Below, in pieces: positions 17,817 through 27,531 of a DNA stretch of 64,000 nucleotides; positions within the stretch are counted from its first letter, which is position 1, and each line of letters opens with the position of its first letter. The notes beneath the pieces were generated by a model. That model saw only the letters and a list, made by a program, of their open reading frames with translations, did no database searches and had not been told where the DNA came from. Source of the stretch: Chryseobacterium sp. FH2 (lineage in GTDB: Bacteria; Bacteroidota; Bacteroidia; Flavobacteriales; Weeksellaceae); the NCBI RefSeq assembly GCF_001045455.1, contig NZ_LFNE01000010.1, positions 124,001 through 188,000 of the forward strand, in the 5' to 3' direction. A program made the translations under genes and the position numbers.

Positions 17817-19832
17817 TTATTTTTTAATGAACTTGAAGTTTTCAGAAATATTGTTATCTTTTATAGTAATAATATAATTACCTCTTAATAATTCAGCCAC
17901 ATTCACTTTGTTATTGTCAATCGTTCCTTTTTTCACTATCTGTCCTACAGTATTATGAATCTCAAAAGTTGCCTTATTGGAAACCTTAGTAATATTTAAA
18001 ACATCTGTTGCCGGATTTGGATAAATGCCGAATGCATCTTTTTTAGTAGCTTCATTTGTTGCCAAAACTTGCGCTTTAATAAGTCTGCTTTGAGTAGCTG
18101 GGAAATTAGAACCAGAAACTAAAGTTACACCTGATGTAGATTTAATATTATAATACCCTCCATATAAATAGAACCCATCTCCATATGTATCATTAATTGT
18201 AAATGTATAACACTCATTAGGGTTTAATGTCCAGTTTTGAGTGATAACTGCCGGAATAGGCATTGTATTTGGATCAGCAACATCTGCATATCCACTGCCA
18301 CTATAGACTGTAACTCCTGCACTATTCTTTAAAGTCCAGTTTGTTTCAGAACCATAATAATCTAACTGAAGATTAAACACTACGTTTGTTTCTACCGGAG
18401 TAGGTGCACCAACGTAGGTTCCGGTTACAGTATTGTTAGATGCTCTTTGATCCGCAACTCCATTTGCAGAAGCAACAGTAACAGTAACAGGTCCAGAATT
18501 TGTATTAGCGGCAACAGGTAAATTAATAAGCTGTGATTTATCCTGAGCTAAATTTCCTGTCCAGTTATAAGACTGTGCATTTCCGTTTATTGTATAATTA
18601 ATTGTAGCAGTAGTCAAAGGACTAGTTCCTCTATTAAAGATTGATACTTGTAAATTTTGAGGTGTAGAACAACTTGGAACTCCACAAGCTCTTTCTAATT
18701 TAACTTCCGCATCATTTGCAAATAACGGGATAGCAATATCTTTTGTCGAAGCTTTTAATGATGCTCTTCTAGGAGAATTATTCATTACAGCAACAATTCT
18801 CGCTTTTTGATCATTTGTGAAAATATTCATACAAGTATCATTAGTGTAATCCATATAGTTTTCAACCATTTCATTTACAGCCGGATTATCACAACTTGCA
18901 ACTGTAGGACAGTTATAATTAGCAGTATGAGCAGTTGGCGTATCAGCACAATAGTCAGTTCCACAAGATGCATCCCCCCAAATATGTCTCAGCCCTAAAA
19001 AGTGACCAACTTCATGAGTCATTGTTCTTCCTTTATCATAAGGTGCACCAAGAATAAATGTATTATCTACATTAAAATCACTACTCCCAAATGTTGCATA
19101 ATTAGCGACTACCCCATCTGTAAAATCATACCCTCCCAGAGGATCTAAACCAGGAAGGTTTGATGCATCAGGAAACTGAGCATATCCTAAAAGGTTTGTA
19201 TTTGGCGACGCAAAAGCTACACTCCACATATTCATATATTGAGTAGGATCCCAAATTGTTTCAGGTTTTACAAAAGCTTCAATAGCATCTCTCTTAAATG
19301 TAGACTGACACATTTTAACTCTATCAATCCCATTAGTTGGATTCCCATTAGGATCTACCTTAGCTAATGCAAATTCAATCTGCACATCTGCACCTACAGC
19401 ATTTGAGTTAAATCCAGGAGTTCCAGCCAATTTACGGTAATCCTGATTCATTACTGTAATTTGTGAAATTACTTGTTCATCTACAATATTTGGTGCAGCC
19501 CCATAAGCTTGTCCACCATGAATAACGTGTACTACTACGGGAATTCTAATAATATTCCCATTTTGAGATTTGTCTGTTTTAGCTTTTTCAACAAGAGGTT
19601 TCAACCAAGCTTCAAACTGTTCTGTGGTGAATCTTCCGGGAAAATTCTTTCTTAAAAATTCCTCATACTCAGTGGTTGCACATCTATCATACCCATGAGA
19701 CAAAGCTAGCTCTTGAGCAGATTTTTGAGTGAAATCACCTTTCTTTCTACTTCCATGTGTCTGTGCTTGGAATAAACCTGCACATAAAATAGGTAATAAA
19801 AAGAGAGCTTTTGAAGTAGTAGATTTTCGCAT
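17817..19832 (-). CDS. Secreted pappalysin-type (M43) zinc metalloprotease with T9SS tail
   Basis: A 671-residue extracellular protease. The signal peptide ends near GLFQAQ. The catalytic domain has the M43 zinc motif HEVGHFLGLRH (His273, Glu274, His277, His283) followed by IWGD, conserved cysteines (CGTDYCADTP) and the Met-turn region ENYMDYTNDTCMNIFT. A CARDB-like beta domain and a further beta region follow. The tail is a type A T9SS sorting domain (FGIYPNPATD to FKFIKK) almost identical to that of the neighbouring 993-residue protease. The gene has its own TATATTTG element and its own terminator. The substrate is unknown. Confidence 0.9.
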   Translation of the reverse strand: MRKSTTSKALFLLPILCAGLFQAQTHGSRKKGDFTQKSAQELALSHGYDRCATTEYEEFLRKNFPGRFTTEQFEAWLKPLVEKAKTDKSQNGNIIRIPVVVHVIHGGQAYGAAPNIVDEQVISQITVMNQDYRKLAGTPGFNSNAVGADVQIEFALAKVDPNGNPTNGIDRVKMCQSTFKRDAIEAFVKPETIWDPTQYMNMWSVAFASPNTNLLGYAQFPDASNLPGLDPLGGYDFTDGVVANYATFGSSDFNVDNTFILGAPYDKGRTMTHEVGHFLGLRHIWGDASCGTDYCADTPTAHTANYNCPTVASCDNPAVNEMVENYMDYTNDTCMNIFTNDQKARIVAVMNNSPRRASLKASTKDIAIPLFANDAEVKLERACGVPSCSTPQNLQVSIFNRGTSPLTTATINYTINGNAQSYNWTGNLAQDKSQLINLPVAANTNSGPVTVTVASANGVADQRASNNTVTGTYVGAPTPVETNVVFNLQLDYYGSETNWTLKNSAGVTVYSGSGYADVADPNTMPIPAVITQNWTLNPNECYTFTINDTYGDGFYLYGGYYNIKSTSGVTLVSGSNFPATQSRLIKAQVLATNEATKKDAFGIYPNPATDVLNITKVSNKATFEIHNTVGQIVKKGTIDNNKVNVAELLRGNYIITIKDNNISENFKFIKK

Positions 19833-19854
19833 ATTATTAAATTTATTAATTTTG

Positions 19855-19862
19855 CAAATATA
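19855..19862 (-). promoter_or_regulatory. Candidate -7 element for the M43 protease gene
   Basis: TATATTTG on the minus strand, 23 bases upstream of the ATG at 19832. Confidence 0.5.
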
Positions 19863-19928
19863 TCAGTATTTTTAAAATAAACATTATTAACTTGCTTAAA
19901 AATACTAACAATAATTAAAATACAACAA

Positions 19929-20414
19929 ATGAAAATCTTTATATTATTAGTTTCCGTTTTTTTCATTTCTTTTACTTCAAATTGTACTTCGCAAAACAAA
20001 AATGAAATAAAACCGGATAATTCAAAATTTACTTTAAAACAATTCAAAATCGAAAAAATACAATTAACAGAACAAACAAGAGGCACAAACAGAATAATAA
20101 CCTTTACTTCAAATTCAAAAATAGTTTCTTTGAACGGAGAAAATACTACATTTCCTTTGTCTTCTGAAGAATGGCAGAATATTTCCGTGCAGGTAAACTT
20201 AGTTGATTTGTCAAAAATATCTTCATATGAATCCCCAACAACAGATAGATTTTCAGACATGGCATTAGCATCATCTATTATCATAACATCTGATGGGAAA
20301 CAATATACATCCAATAGTTTTGACGCAGGAATGCCTCCAAAAGAATTAGAGGCATTATATGATGTACTGAATAATGGGATTATTAAAAAGAAACCTGAGG
20401 CTGGTAGCCGTTAA
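19929..20414 (+). CDS. Putative lipoprotein of unknown function
   Basis: A 161-residue protein not recognised as a named family. The N-terminus is a lipoprotein signal peptide (hydrophobic stretch, then SNC with the lipidated Cys at position 19), so it should be anchored in the envelope. The remainder is hydrophilic, mixed alpha/beta in appearance, with no motif I can name. It is convergent with the next gene: its TAA stop and the TAA of the minus-strand gene at 20411 interlock within the four bases TTAA. Confidence 0.7.
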   Translation: MKIFILLVSVFFISFTSNCTSQNKNEIKPDNSKFTLKQFKIEKIQLTEQTRGTNRIITFTSNSKIVSLNGENTTFPLSSEEWQNISVQVNLVDLSKISSYESPTTDRFSDMALASSIIITSDGKQYTSNSFDAGMPPKELEALYDVLNNGIIKKKPEAGSR

Positions 20415-21073
20415 AACTTATAAGCAATATTCCATGCAAATCCCATATTGAACTTTGAAGAACTTCTTCCGAAGCCCGGGACGATCATAGGTTGAATATC
20501 ATCTTGTTTTGTAGTGAAAACCATATATTTAGGCTGAAGATTCACATCTATAAAAAAATTGGATTCAAAAAGCTGGACTCTTCCTCCAATTACTCCTTCT
20601 ATCCAGTAAGATGATTGTGAGGAAGAAGGAAAAGCAACAGAAGAATTGCTTCCTCCATATCCACGTACAGGAACAGACATGTATTCCTGGCTATAAAATG
20701 AACCTGCTACTTTACCCCCTGCATAAAAACCGTTAAATTCATTTTCAGCATCCTTAGCAAGCATATAAAAAGTTCCTAGTTTCAGGAAAGGCCCATTTAC
20801 TTTTGCATCATATCCGTTTTTCTGATAAATATTTTTTTCAAAACCACCTTCAATAATTCCGTGAATATTACCATTTATTTTTGATGATATAAATCCCTGA
20901 TACATTTGCCTGTCCGAAAAAAAAGATAATCCTAAATTAAGAACATCAACACCAACCATAAAATTCGGCTCATATTTCCATTTTTCTTTTTTATTGCCTT
21001 CTTTGCTTTCCTGAGCGAAACTCAATAAGCTACAAAGACTGAAAAATAAGGTATAGACTAGTCTTGTCTTCAT
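20411..21073 (-). CDS. DUF6048-like outer-membrane protein
   Basis: A 220-residue protein with a signal peptide (ending LLSFAQ). The body alternates polar and hydrophobic residues and ends in an aromatic-rich strand (FAWNIAYKF), as expected for an outer-membrane beta barrel. Gene order next to a DUF6452-like lipoprotein and rlmD fits the DUF6048 family of Bacteroidota, but this name rests on recall of context and layout. Its start overlaps the end of the preceding gene by 44 bases, so the two are translationally linked. The function is unknown. Confidence 0.7.
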   Translation of the reverse strand: MKTRLVYTLFFSLCSLLSFAQESKEGNKKEKWKYEPNFMVGVDVLNLGLSFFSDRQMYQGFISSKINGNIHGIIEGGFEKNIYQKNGYDAKVNGPFLKLGTFYMLAKDAENEFNGFYAGGKVAGSFYSQEYMSVPVRGYGGSNSSVAFPSSSQSSYWIEGVIGGRVQLFESNFFIDVNLQPKYMVFTTKQDDIQPMIVPGFGRSSSKFNMGFAWNIAYKF

Positions 21074-21512
21074 TATCTATAAAATTTTGTCCTGGTTCTA
21101 ATGATACAACCGGAGTAGGAGTTATTAATTCTGAACTTAGATTTTCGTAATTTTTTTTCACACCGCATCCGGGGGAAACATAAGTAGATTTTGTAGTATA
21201 ATTTATTTTAATATGTGATTCCTGACCCATATTCGTAAGTCTGAAATACACATCGGTAGAAGGAGAATCATCTACCCTTAAAGGGATTAACCTGGAAGTG
21301 GCATTATTAGTTCCTCCTAATTGCACCTTTCCGGAACCGTAATCTACCGCAACATATATCGAATCTAAAACAGTTTCTTTACCGTCCGTATTTTTAAAGG
21401 AAACCTTCATTCTCGGTGTTCCCTCACCGCTTTCGCAAATATCATCATCCCCTCCGCAAGACATAAGCATGCTTAGAAAACCGGTAAGTATGAGAAATGT
21501 AAAATATTTCAT
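21030..21512 (-). CDS. DUF6452-like lipoprotein
   Basis: A 160-residue lipoprotein. The signal peptide has lipobox LMSC (Cys19), followed by an acidic GGDDD stretch of the type often linked to surface export of Bacteroidota lipoproteins. The body contains the conserved-looking segment DSIYVAVDYGSGKVQLGG. It sits 30 bases after rlmD and overlaps the DUF6048-like gene, so the three form an operon. The function is unknown; pairing with the barrel protein suggests a joint outer-membrane role. Confidence 0.72.
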   Translation of the reverse strand: MKYFTFLILTGFLSMLMSCGGDDDICESGEGTPRMKVSFKNTDGKETVLDSIYVAVDYGSGKVQLGGTNNATSRLIPLRVDDSPSTDVYFRLTNMGQESHIKINYTTKSTYVSPGCGVKKNYENLSSELITPTPVVSLEPGQNFIDNEDKTSLYLIFQSL

Positions 21513-21542
21513 ATTAATATTTGAAATTCAAATGTAATTAAT

Positions 21543-22949
21543 TTATTTTTTAATCAGCAAAGCTATGTTTTCCACATGATGAGTTTGTGGAAACATATCT
21601 ACCGGTAAAATTTTCACCAAAGTATAATGCTCTTTCATTAAAGCCAGATCTCTTGCCTGGGTAGCCGAATTACAACTTACATACACTATTTTTTCAGGAG
21701 AAAGTTTTAAGATTTGCTCTACAACTTTCTGATGCATCCCGTCTCTTGGCGGGTCAGTGATTAATACATCTGCTTTTGGATGATTTGCTAAAAATTCATC
21801 ATTAAAGATATCTTTCATATCTCCACAATAGAAAGTCGTATTCGTAAGTCCATTAAGCTCGGCATGCTCTATTGCAGCATCGATAGCCTCCTGAACAGAT
21901 TCAATACCAATTACCTGTTTAGCATTTCTTGCGACATATTGAGCAATTGTTCCTGTTCCTGTATATAAATCGTAAACGACCTCATCTCCTTTTAAATCGG
22001 CAAATTCAAGAGTTTTTCTGTAAAGCTCTAAAGCTTGTTTATAATTTGTCTGAAAGAATGATTTCGGACCAATTTTAAACTTCAATCCGTCCATCTCTTC
22101 CATTAAAAAACCATCTCCGAAGTAAACATTAACATCTAAATCATAGATTGAATCATTAGGCTTTGGATTAATAGCGTAAACCAGCGTTTTAATTTGTGGA
22201 AACTTCTCTAATAAGTATTCAAAAAGTTTTTCCCGGTTTTCTTTTTCCTCTCTATAAAGCTGGAATAAAACCATCCAATCACCCTTTGAATTCTGTCTCA
22301 TCATTAAAGTTCTCAAGAAACCTTCCTGATTTTTAACATCAAAAAAATCTAACCCGTTTTCAACACCAAAATTCCTGACTGCCAAACGGATCGCATTAGA
22401 AGGATCTTCCTGAAGGAAACATTCTTTAAGATCCAGAATCTTACTCCACATTCCAGGGATATGAAAGCCTAAAGCATCTTTACTTCCAAAATTTTCTTCA
22501 GAGCTTATTTCATATTGAGTAAGCCAACGGGCATTTGAGAAAGAAAATTCCATTTTATTTCTGTAAAAATACTGTTCTTCTGAACCTAAAATAGAAATCG
22601 TTTCAAAATTATCAATTCCGCCAATTCTTTTAATATTGTTATAAACTTCTTCCTGCTTAAAATCTAATTGCTTTTCATAACTCATATTTTGCCATTTGCA
22701 ACCGCCACAAGTTCCGAAATGGATACATTTTGGCTCAATTCTATACGGAGATTTTTCTAAAATATCAATGGTTTCAGCTTCAAAATATTTAGATTTTGAT
22801 TTCTTTACTCTTGCGTTCACTACGTCTCCCGGAATCCCTCCTGAAACCAAAACGGTTTTTCCATCTTCTGTCTTTCCTATCGCTACTCCTTTAGCACCGG
22901 CAGTTAACAGCCTTATATTTTCAAGAATAATATTTTTCTTCTTTTTCAT
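21543..22949 (-). CDS. rlmD: 23S rRNA (uracil-C5)-methyltransferase RlmD-like
   Basis: SAM-dependent RNA m5U methyltransferase of the RumA/TrmA family, 468 residues. It has an N-terminal TRAM domain (VLVSGGIPGDVVNARVKK), iron-sulfur cysteines in CIHFGTCGGCKWQ, the SAM motif VYDLYTGTGTIAQ, the catalytic-base region DPPRDGMH, and the nucleophile motif VSCNSATQARDL. Members modify U1939 or U747 of 23S rRNA; which site applies cannot be told from sequence. It is the first gene of a three-gene operon. Confidence 0.92.
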   Translation of the reverse strand: MKKKKNIILENIRLLTAGAKGVAIGKTEDGKTVLVSGGIPGDVVNARVKKSKSKYFEAETIDILEKSPYRIEPKCIHFGTCGGCKWQNMSYEKQLDFKQEEVYNNIKRIGGIDNFETISILGSEEQYFYRNKMEFSFSNARWLTQYEISSEENFGSKDALGFHIPGMWSKILDLKECFLQEDPSNAIRLAVRNFGVENGLDFFDVKNQEGFLRTLMMRQNSKGDWMVLFQLYREEKENREKLFEYLLEKFPQIKTLVYAINPKPNDSIYDLDVNVYFGDGFLMEEMDGLKFKIGPKSFFQTNYKQALELYRKTLEFADLKGDEVVYDLYTGTGTIAQYVARNAKQVIGIESVQEAIDAAIEHAELNGLTNTTFYCGDMKDIFNDEFLANHPKADVLITDPPRDGMHQKVVEQILKLSPEKIVYVSCNSATQARDLALMKEHYTLVKILPVDMFPQTHHVENIALLIKK

Positions 22950-22976
22950 TCAGCAAATTCTATTTTTTCTATTTTG

Positions 22977-22984
22977 CAAAAATA
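22977..22984 (-). promoter_or_regulatory. Candidate -7 element for the rlmD operon
   Basis: TATTTTTG on the minus strand, 28 bases upstream of the rlmD ATG and next to the terminator of the preceding gene. Confidence 0.45.
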
Positions 22985-22988
22985 CAAT

Positions 22989-23018
22989 AAAAAAAACCTT
23001 ATCCGAAGACAAGGTTTT
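22989..23018 (-). terminator. Intrinsic terminator for the TlpA-like lipoprotein gene
   Basis: Arms AAAACCTT (22993-23000) and AAGGTTTT (23011-23018). On the minus strand a T run follows the hairpin, 20 bases after the stop at 23038. Confidence 0.75.
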
Positions 23019-23037
23019 CTATACATGTTAAAGTTTG

Positions 23038-24579
23038 TTATTTTGTCTGAGCCGGTTGTGGATTAGCCGGTTGTTGTGGCATTTGTTGAGCACCTTGCTC
23101 AGGACCGAAACCTGGCTGTAACTGAACATTAGGATTTACCCTTGGAGCTGAAAGGCCTGTTTGCTTGTCAAGGATTTCCACCAATTCCTGCTCACCAAGA
23201 TTTACATAAGATCTTGATGCAATTTTTCCATCTTTATCTACGATTACGAAATTCGGAAGTTTGAATCCGTAGACTCCATATTTCTTAGCAATATCAGAAT
23301 TTAATCCTCCTTCAGCATAAACGTTTGTCCCTGTAATTCCTTTTAACAAAGAGTTGCTTGTTTTGATAAACTGATCTTTAGTATCATCTACATTTACAAA
23401 AACAAAGTTCATTTTAGATTTGTAGAAGTTTACAACTTCTTTCAAAATAGGAACAGTAGCTTCTCCAATGTAAGGATTCCAAGATGCATAGAAAGCAATC
23501 ATATAAGGTTTTCCTTTATTCTCTGAAAGTTTGTAAGATTTTCCATCCTGTTTGATTAATGATGCATCAGGGGCAATTTCTCCGATTTTCAAACCGTTTA
23601 CAGCTAACTGAATCTGCACTAAATCTTTTTTGATAGTAACATCTTTGATATCTTCATCAATAATTTTTTTAATCTTATCTGAAGTCTTTGCCGGAGTTCC
23701 GGGATGAATATCAGACTGAGCCATTACAAAAGCCAAAAGATAATCTTTAGTCAACTGAGAAATTTCTTTTTTGCCTTTTAAATATTCATTGAATAATTCT
23801 GAAGTTGTAATATCAGTTTTTCCTTTGCTTTTTCCCTCAGCATATTTTTGGAAATCAGGACTCATCTTTGACAAAAGGTAACTTCTGTAAGCAGGATTTT
23901 CCTTTACCATCTCGTCCTTATTTTCCTGAAGTTTGTCTTCATAATCTGTAAAAGCTTTAGCCACTTTGAATGATGGATTACCAGACATCTGTTTTTTCAT
24001 CATTTCGTACTGCCCCATGATAGAAAGCAATGTTCCTTTAATATCATTTTTCTTCCACTTGATTACTTCATTATCAGGATTGAATTTTTTAGCGTTTTCG
24101 TCGATATTTTTGTTAACATCGGTTTCAACTTTTTGCAAACCTTTTACAAAAGTAGCTTCATCTTTTGTCATCAGCTCATTCATATTTACGGTCTGAGCAT
24201 AATTTGCAAGATATTTTTGAGTAGCAGTGAAGAAATCATTGTTCTTCTTTGCATCACCTGTAATCACATATTCTGATGGGAATGTTGCTCCGTTTCCTGA
24301 GATTTCAAGGTTTTGACCAGCTTTTAAATAAATTAAATTTTGTTTTCCGCCATAAGAAACCACGTACATCCCACTTTTAGGAGCTTCGAAGCTTCCTGAG
24401 AAAGTACCGTCATTTTTCAGACCGATATTAGTTAAAGGTAATGTAGCTACACCCGAAGCTTCAATAAATTCGATTCTCTCTAATGGAGAACCTCCAGTAA
24501 TTTTTCCTTTTACTTCTACTTTTTTAGAGCAAGACATCACAAAAATTGCGATGATAAACAATAAAAGATATTTTTTCAT
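23038..24579 (-). CDS. TlpA-like thioredoxin-fold lipoprotein lacking the CxxC motif
   Basis: A 513-residue lipoprotein (lipobox VMSC, Cys17). The N-terminal part resembles the DUF4369-like beta domain found before thioredoxin domains in Bacteroidota; a helical middle follows. A TlpA/AhpC-like thioredoxin fold lies at about 335-480 (IGEIAPDASLIKQDGKSYKLSE, then FYASW). Where WCxPC is expected, the sequence reads WNPYIG: Asn368 and Ile371 replace both redox cysteines. A Gln/Pro-rich tail ends the protein. It is therefore unlikely to be a thiol-disulfide reductase and may bind a partner. Monocistronic, with its own promoter element and terminator. Confidence 0.82.
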   Translation of the reverse strand: MKKYLLLFIIAIFVMSCSKKVEVKGKITGGSPLERIEFIEASGVATLPLTNIGLKNDGTFSGSFEAPKSGMYVVSYGGKQNLIYLKAGQNLEISGNGATFPSEYVITGDAKKNNDFFTATQKYLANYAQTVNMNELMTKDEATFVKGLQKVETDVNKNIDENAKKFNPDNEVIKWKKNDIKGTLLSIMGQYEMMKKQMSGNPSFKVAKAFTDYEDKLQENKDEMVKENPAYRSYLLSKMSPDFQKYAEGKSKGKTDITTSELFNEYLKGKKEISQLTKDYLLAFVMAQSDIHPGTPAKTSDKIKKIIDEDIKDVTIKKDLVQIQLAVNGLKIGEIAPDASLIKQDGKSYKLSENKGKPYMIAFYASWNPYIGEATVPILKEVVNFYKSKMNFVFVNVDDTKDQFIKTSNSLLKGITGTNVYAEGGLNSDIAKKYGVYGFKLPNFVIVDKDGKIASRSYVNLGEQELVEILDKQTGLSAPRVNPNVQLQPGFGPEQGAQQMPQQPANPQPAQTK

Positions 24580-24598
24580 TTTGAATTTTATAATTACG

Positions 24599-24606
24599 CA
24601 AAAATA
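24599..24606 (-). promoter_or_regulatory. Candidate -7 element for the TlpA-like gene
   Basis: TATTTTTG on the minus strand, 20 bases upstream of the ATG at 24579. Confidence 0.45.
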
Positions 24607-24660
24607 AGTTTTTCAATAAACTAAAAGCAATTAAATACTACTTTTATGAAAGATTTAACT

Positions 24661-24697
24661 AAAAAAATCGCCATCCGGTAAGGAGACGATTTTTTTG
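24661..24697 (-). terminator. Intrinsic terminator after sdhB
   Basis: AAAAAAATCG and CGATTTTTTT form the base of a hairpin; the minus-strand side ends in seven T. It lies 18 bases beyond the sdhB stop. Confidence 0.65.
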
Positions 24698-24714
24698 TGG
24701 TATCTTAATTAATT

Positions 24715-25482
24715 TTATCCTCTGTCAGCAAGAGCCGCCATATATTCTCTGTTCATTCTAGCAATGTTTTCAAGAGAAATACCTTTAGGGCATTCAACTT
24801 CACATGCGCCAGTGTTTGAGCAATTTCCGAATCCTTCCTCATCCATAGCTTTTACCATGTTTAGAACTCTTCTTTTTGCTTCTACTCTACCTTGAGGTAA
24901 AAGAGCATACTGAGAAACTTTAGCTCCTACGAAAAGCATCGCAGATCCGTTTTTACATGTAGCCACACAAGCTCCACATCCGATACAAGCTGCAGCATCC
25001 ATAGCTTTGTCCGCATCTTCTTTAGGAACCGGGATTGCATTAGCATCCAAAGTATTACCGGAAGTGTTCACTGAAATGAAGCCACCAGCAGCCATTACTC
25101 TGTCGAATGCGCTTCTGTCTACCATTAAGTCTTTAATAACCGGGAAAGCAGCACTTCTCCAAGGTTCAATAACGATAGTTTCACCGTCTTTAAACATTCT
25201 CATGTGAAGCTGGCAGGTAGTAATCCCTGTATCAGGACCGTGCGCTCTACCATTGATGTAAAGAGAACACATCCCGCAGATACCTTCACGACAGTCGTGA
25301 TCGAAAGCTACCGGCTCTTTTCCTTCGTTAATAATATTCTCGTTCAGAATGTCTAGCATTTCTAAGAATGAAGAATCTGTAGAAACATCCGATATTTTAT
25401 AAGTCTCAAACTGACCTTTAGATTTATTATTTTTTTGTCTCCAAATTTTCAGTGTAAGATGTAAGCCTTTTTTTGCACTCAT
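24715..25482 (-). CDS. sdhB: Succinate dehydrogenase/fumarate reductase iron-sulfur subunit
   Basis: Electron-transfer subunit of respiratory complex II, 255 residues. The N-terminal 2Fe-2S site is CREGICGMC (Cys64, Cys69, Cys72) with a later Cys in TTCQLH. The C-terminal part carries [11 protein letters not shown] and [12 protein letters not shown] for the 4Fe-4S and 3Fe-4S clusters. It is the last gene of sdhC-sdhA-sdhB (24-base gap after sdhA), the order usual for the Bacteroidota-type complex, and is followed by a terminator. Confidence 0.97.
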   Translation of the reverse strand: MSAKKGLHLTLKIWRQKNNKSKGQFETYKISDVSTDSSFLEMLDILNENIINEGKEPVAFDHDCREGICGMCSLYINGRAHGPDTGITTCQLHMRMFKDGETIVIEPWRSAAFPVIKDLMVDRSAFDRVMAAGGFISVNTSGNTLDANAIPVPKEDADKAMDAAACIGCGACVATCKNGSAMLFVGAKVSQYALLPQGRVEAKRRVLNMVKAMDEEGFGNCSNTGACEVECPKGISLENIARMNREYMAALADRG

Positions 25483-25506
25483 AATGTTATATTTATAGAT
25501 TGGAGA

Positions 25507-27519
25507 TTATTTATAACTTCTAGTTTTAACCTCGATGTTGTCATATATCAGGTCTTCTTTATGCAACACTTCCGCGTTGATATCGCTTCCCTGATATTCC
25601 CAAGCCCCGACGTACTTGAAATTTACGTCATCTCTTTCCGCTTCTCCATCCGGAGTTGAGTGATCTTCACGGAAATGTCCTCCACAAGACTCATTTCTGT
25701 GTAATGCATCGATAGCCATTAATTGTCCAAGTTCTAAGAAGTCTGCCACTCTGAACGCCTTTTCAAGCTCAGTGTTCATGCCTTCGCCTTCACCAGGAAC
25801 TTTTACATTTTTCCAGAAATCGTTTCTTACTTCTTCGATTTCTTTAATTGCTTCTCTTAAGCCTTCTGGTGTTCTTCCCATTCCTACTTTATTCCACATG
25901 ATATTTCCTAATTGCTTATGGAAATGGTCTACGGAATGAGTTCCTTTATTATTTAAGAAGAAATCTATTTTTTCTTTAATCCCTTTCTCAGCTTCGTCAA
26001 ATTCCCCGGAGTTTGTAGGAATTGTCCCCGTTCTGATATCTGCAGAAAGATAGTCTGCAATAGTATAAGGAAGTACGAAATATCCATCTGCAAGACCCTG
26101 CATCAATGCAGAAGCTCCCAATCTGTTGGCTCCGTGATCCGAGAAGTTGGCTTCACCAATGACGAAGCATCCGGGAATGGTAGACTGAAGATTATAATCA
26201 ACCCAAACACCTCCCATCGTATAGTGAACTGCAGGATAAATCTTCATCGGTGTTTTGTAAGGATCATCGGCTGTAATCTTTTCATACATTACGAATAAGT
26301 TACCGTATTTTTCCTCAACCCAACTTTTACCTAAATCATAAAGTTGTTGCTCAGTTGGATTATGAATATGTTTCTCGATAGCGGCTTCTTTACCTTTTTT
26401 CATAATTTCTGTAGAGAAATCAAGGTAAACACCTTCTTTCGTATCATTATTTTCTATTCCGTATCCAGCGTCACATCTTTCTTTAGCTGCTCTGGACGCA
26501 ACGTCTCTAGGTACTAAGTTCCCGAATGCCGGATATCTTCTTTCCAAATAATAATCCCTATCTTCCTCTTTAATATTTTCAGGTCTTAATTTACCTTCTC
26601 TGATTGCCACCGAATCTTCAATTTTCTTAGGAACCCAGATTCTTCCTGAGTTTCTTAATGATTCTGACATCAAAGTCAGTTTAGACTGCTGAGTTCCGTG
26701 AACAGGAATACAAGTCGGGTGAATTTGTACATAACAAGGGTTTGCAAAATATGCGCCTTTTTTGTGGATTTTCCAAGCTGCAGAAACATTTGAACCCATT
26801 GCGTTTGTAGAAAGGAAATATACATTTCCGTAACCTCCGGAAGCAATAACAACAGCGTGAGCAGAATGTCTTTCAATCTCCCCTGTCACAAGGTTTCTCG
26901 CGATGATACCTCTTGCTTTCCCGTCAACAATTACAAGATCTAACATCTCATGACGGTTATACATTTTGATTCTACCTTTACCGATCTGACGGCTCATTGC
27001 AGAATATGCACCTAATAATAACTGTTGACCAGTTTGTCCTTTTGCATAAAAAGTTCTTTTTACCTGAACCCCACCAAATGAACGGTTATCCAGCTGACCG
27101 CCGTAATCTCTTCCGAAAGGAACTCCTTGAGAAACACATTGGTCGATAATATTTGCAGAAACTTCAGCTAATCTGTAAACGTTTGCCTCTCTCGCTCTAT
27201 AATCCCCACCTTTTATAGTGTCATAGAATAATCTGTACGTAGAGTCCCCGTCTCCCTGATAATTTTTAGCTGCATTGATACCCCCCTGAGCCGCGATAGA
27301 GTGTGCCCTTCTTGGAGAATCCTGATAGCAGAATGCCTTTACGTTATATCCCTGCTCAGCCAAAGTAGCTGCAGCAGAACCACCTGCCAAACCTGTACCT
27401 ACAACAATAATATCAATTTTATCTCTGTTGTTTGGTGCAACAAGGTTCATATGGTCTTTATGATTTTTCCATTTATCCTTTAAAGGACCCGCTGGAATTT
27501 TTGAATCTAATTTACTCAT
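25507..27519 (-). CDS. sdhA: Succinate dehydrogenase/fumarate reductase flavoprotein subunit
   Basis: Catalytic FAD subunit of complex II, 670 residues, interconverting succinate and fumarate. The FAD-binding motif is [19 protein letters not shown]; the covalent flavin histidine is in [15 protein letters not shown]. Active-site regions are HPTCIP and [12 protein letters not shown], and the C-terminal half includes [18 protein letters not shown]. It starts 12 bases after the sdhC stop, so the genes are cotranscribed. The length and the lack of a membrane anchor of its own fit the soluble side of the complex. Confidence 0.97.
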   Translation of the reverse strand: MSKLDSKIPAGPLKDKWKNHKDHMNLVAPNNRDKIDIIVVGTGLAGGSAAATLAEQGYNVKAFCYQDSPRRAHSIAAQGGINAAKNYQGDGDSTYRLFYDTIKGGDYRAREANVYRLAEVSANIIDQCVSQGVPFGRDYGGQLDNRSFGGVQVKRTFYAKGQTGQQLLLGAYSAMSRQIGKGRIKMYNRHEMLDLVIVDGKARGIIARNLVTGEIERHSAHAVVIASGGYGNVYFLSTNAMGSNVSAAWKIHKKGAYFANPCYVQIHPTCIPVHGTQQSKLTLMSESLRNSGRIWVPKKIEDSVAIREGKLRPENIKEEDRDYYLERRYPAFGNLVPRDVASRAAKERCDAGYGIENNDTKEGVYLDFSTEIMKKGKEAAIEKHIHNPTEQQLYDLGKSWVEEKYGNLFVMYEKITADDPYKTPMKIYPAVHYTMGGVWVDYNLQSTIPGCFVIGEANFSDHGANRLGASALMQGLADGYFVLPYTIADYLSADIRTGTIPTNSGEFDEAEKGIKEKIDFFLNNKGTHSVDHFHKQLGNIMWNKVGMGRTPEGLREAIKEIEEVRNDFWKNVKVPGEGEGMNTELEKAFRVADFLELGQLMAIDALHRNESCGGHFREDHSTPDGEAERDDVNFKYVGAWEYQGSDINAEVLHKEDLIYDNIEVKTRSYK

Positions 27520-27531
27520 AAGTAATTGATA

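Noticed and set aside
19706..20314. A 202-codon minus-strand frame upstream of the M43 protease
   Set aside because: It covers the opposite strand of the lipoprotein gene and the start of the protease gene. Its composition is unlike a protein family, and the lipoprotein on the other strand has a proper signal peptide.
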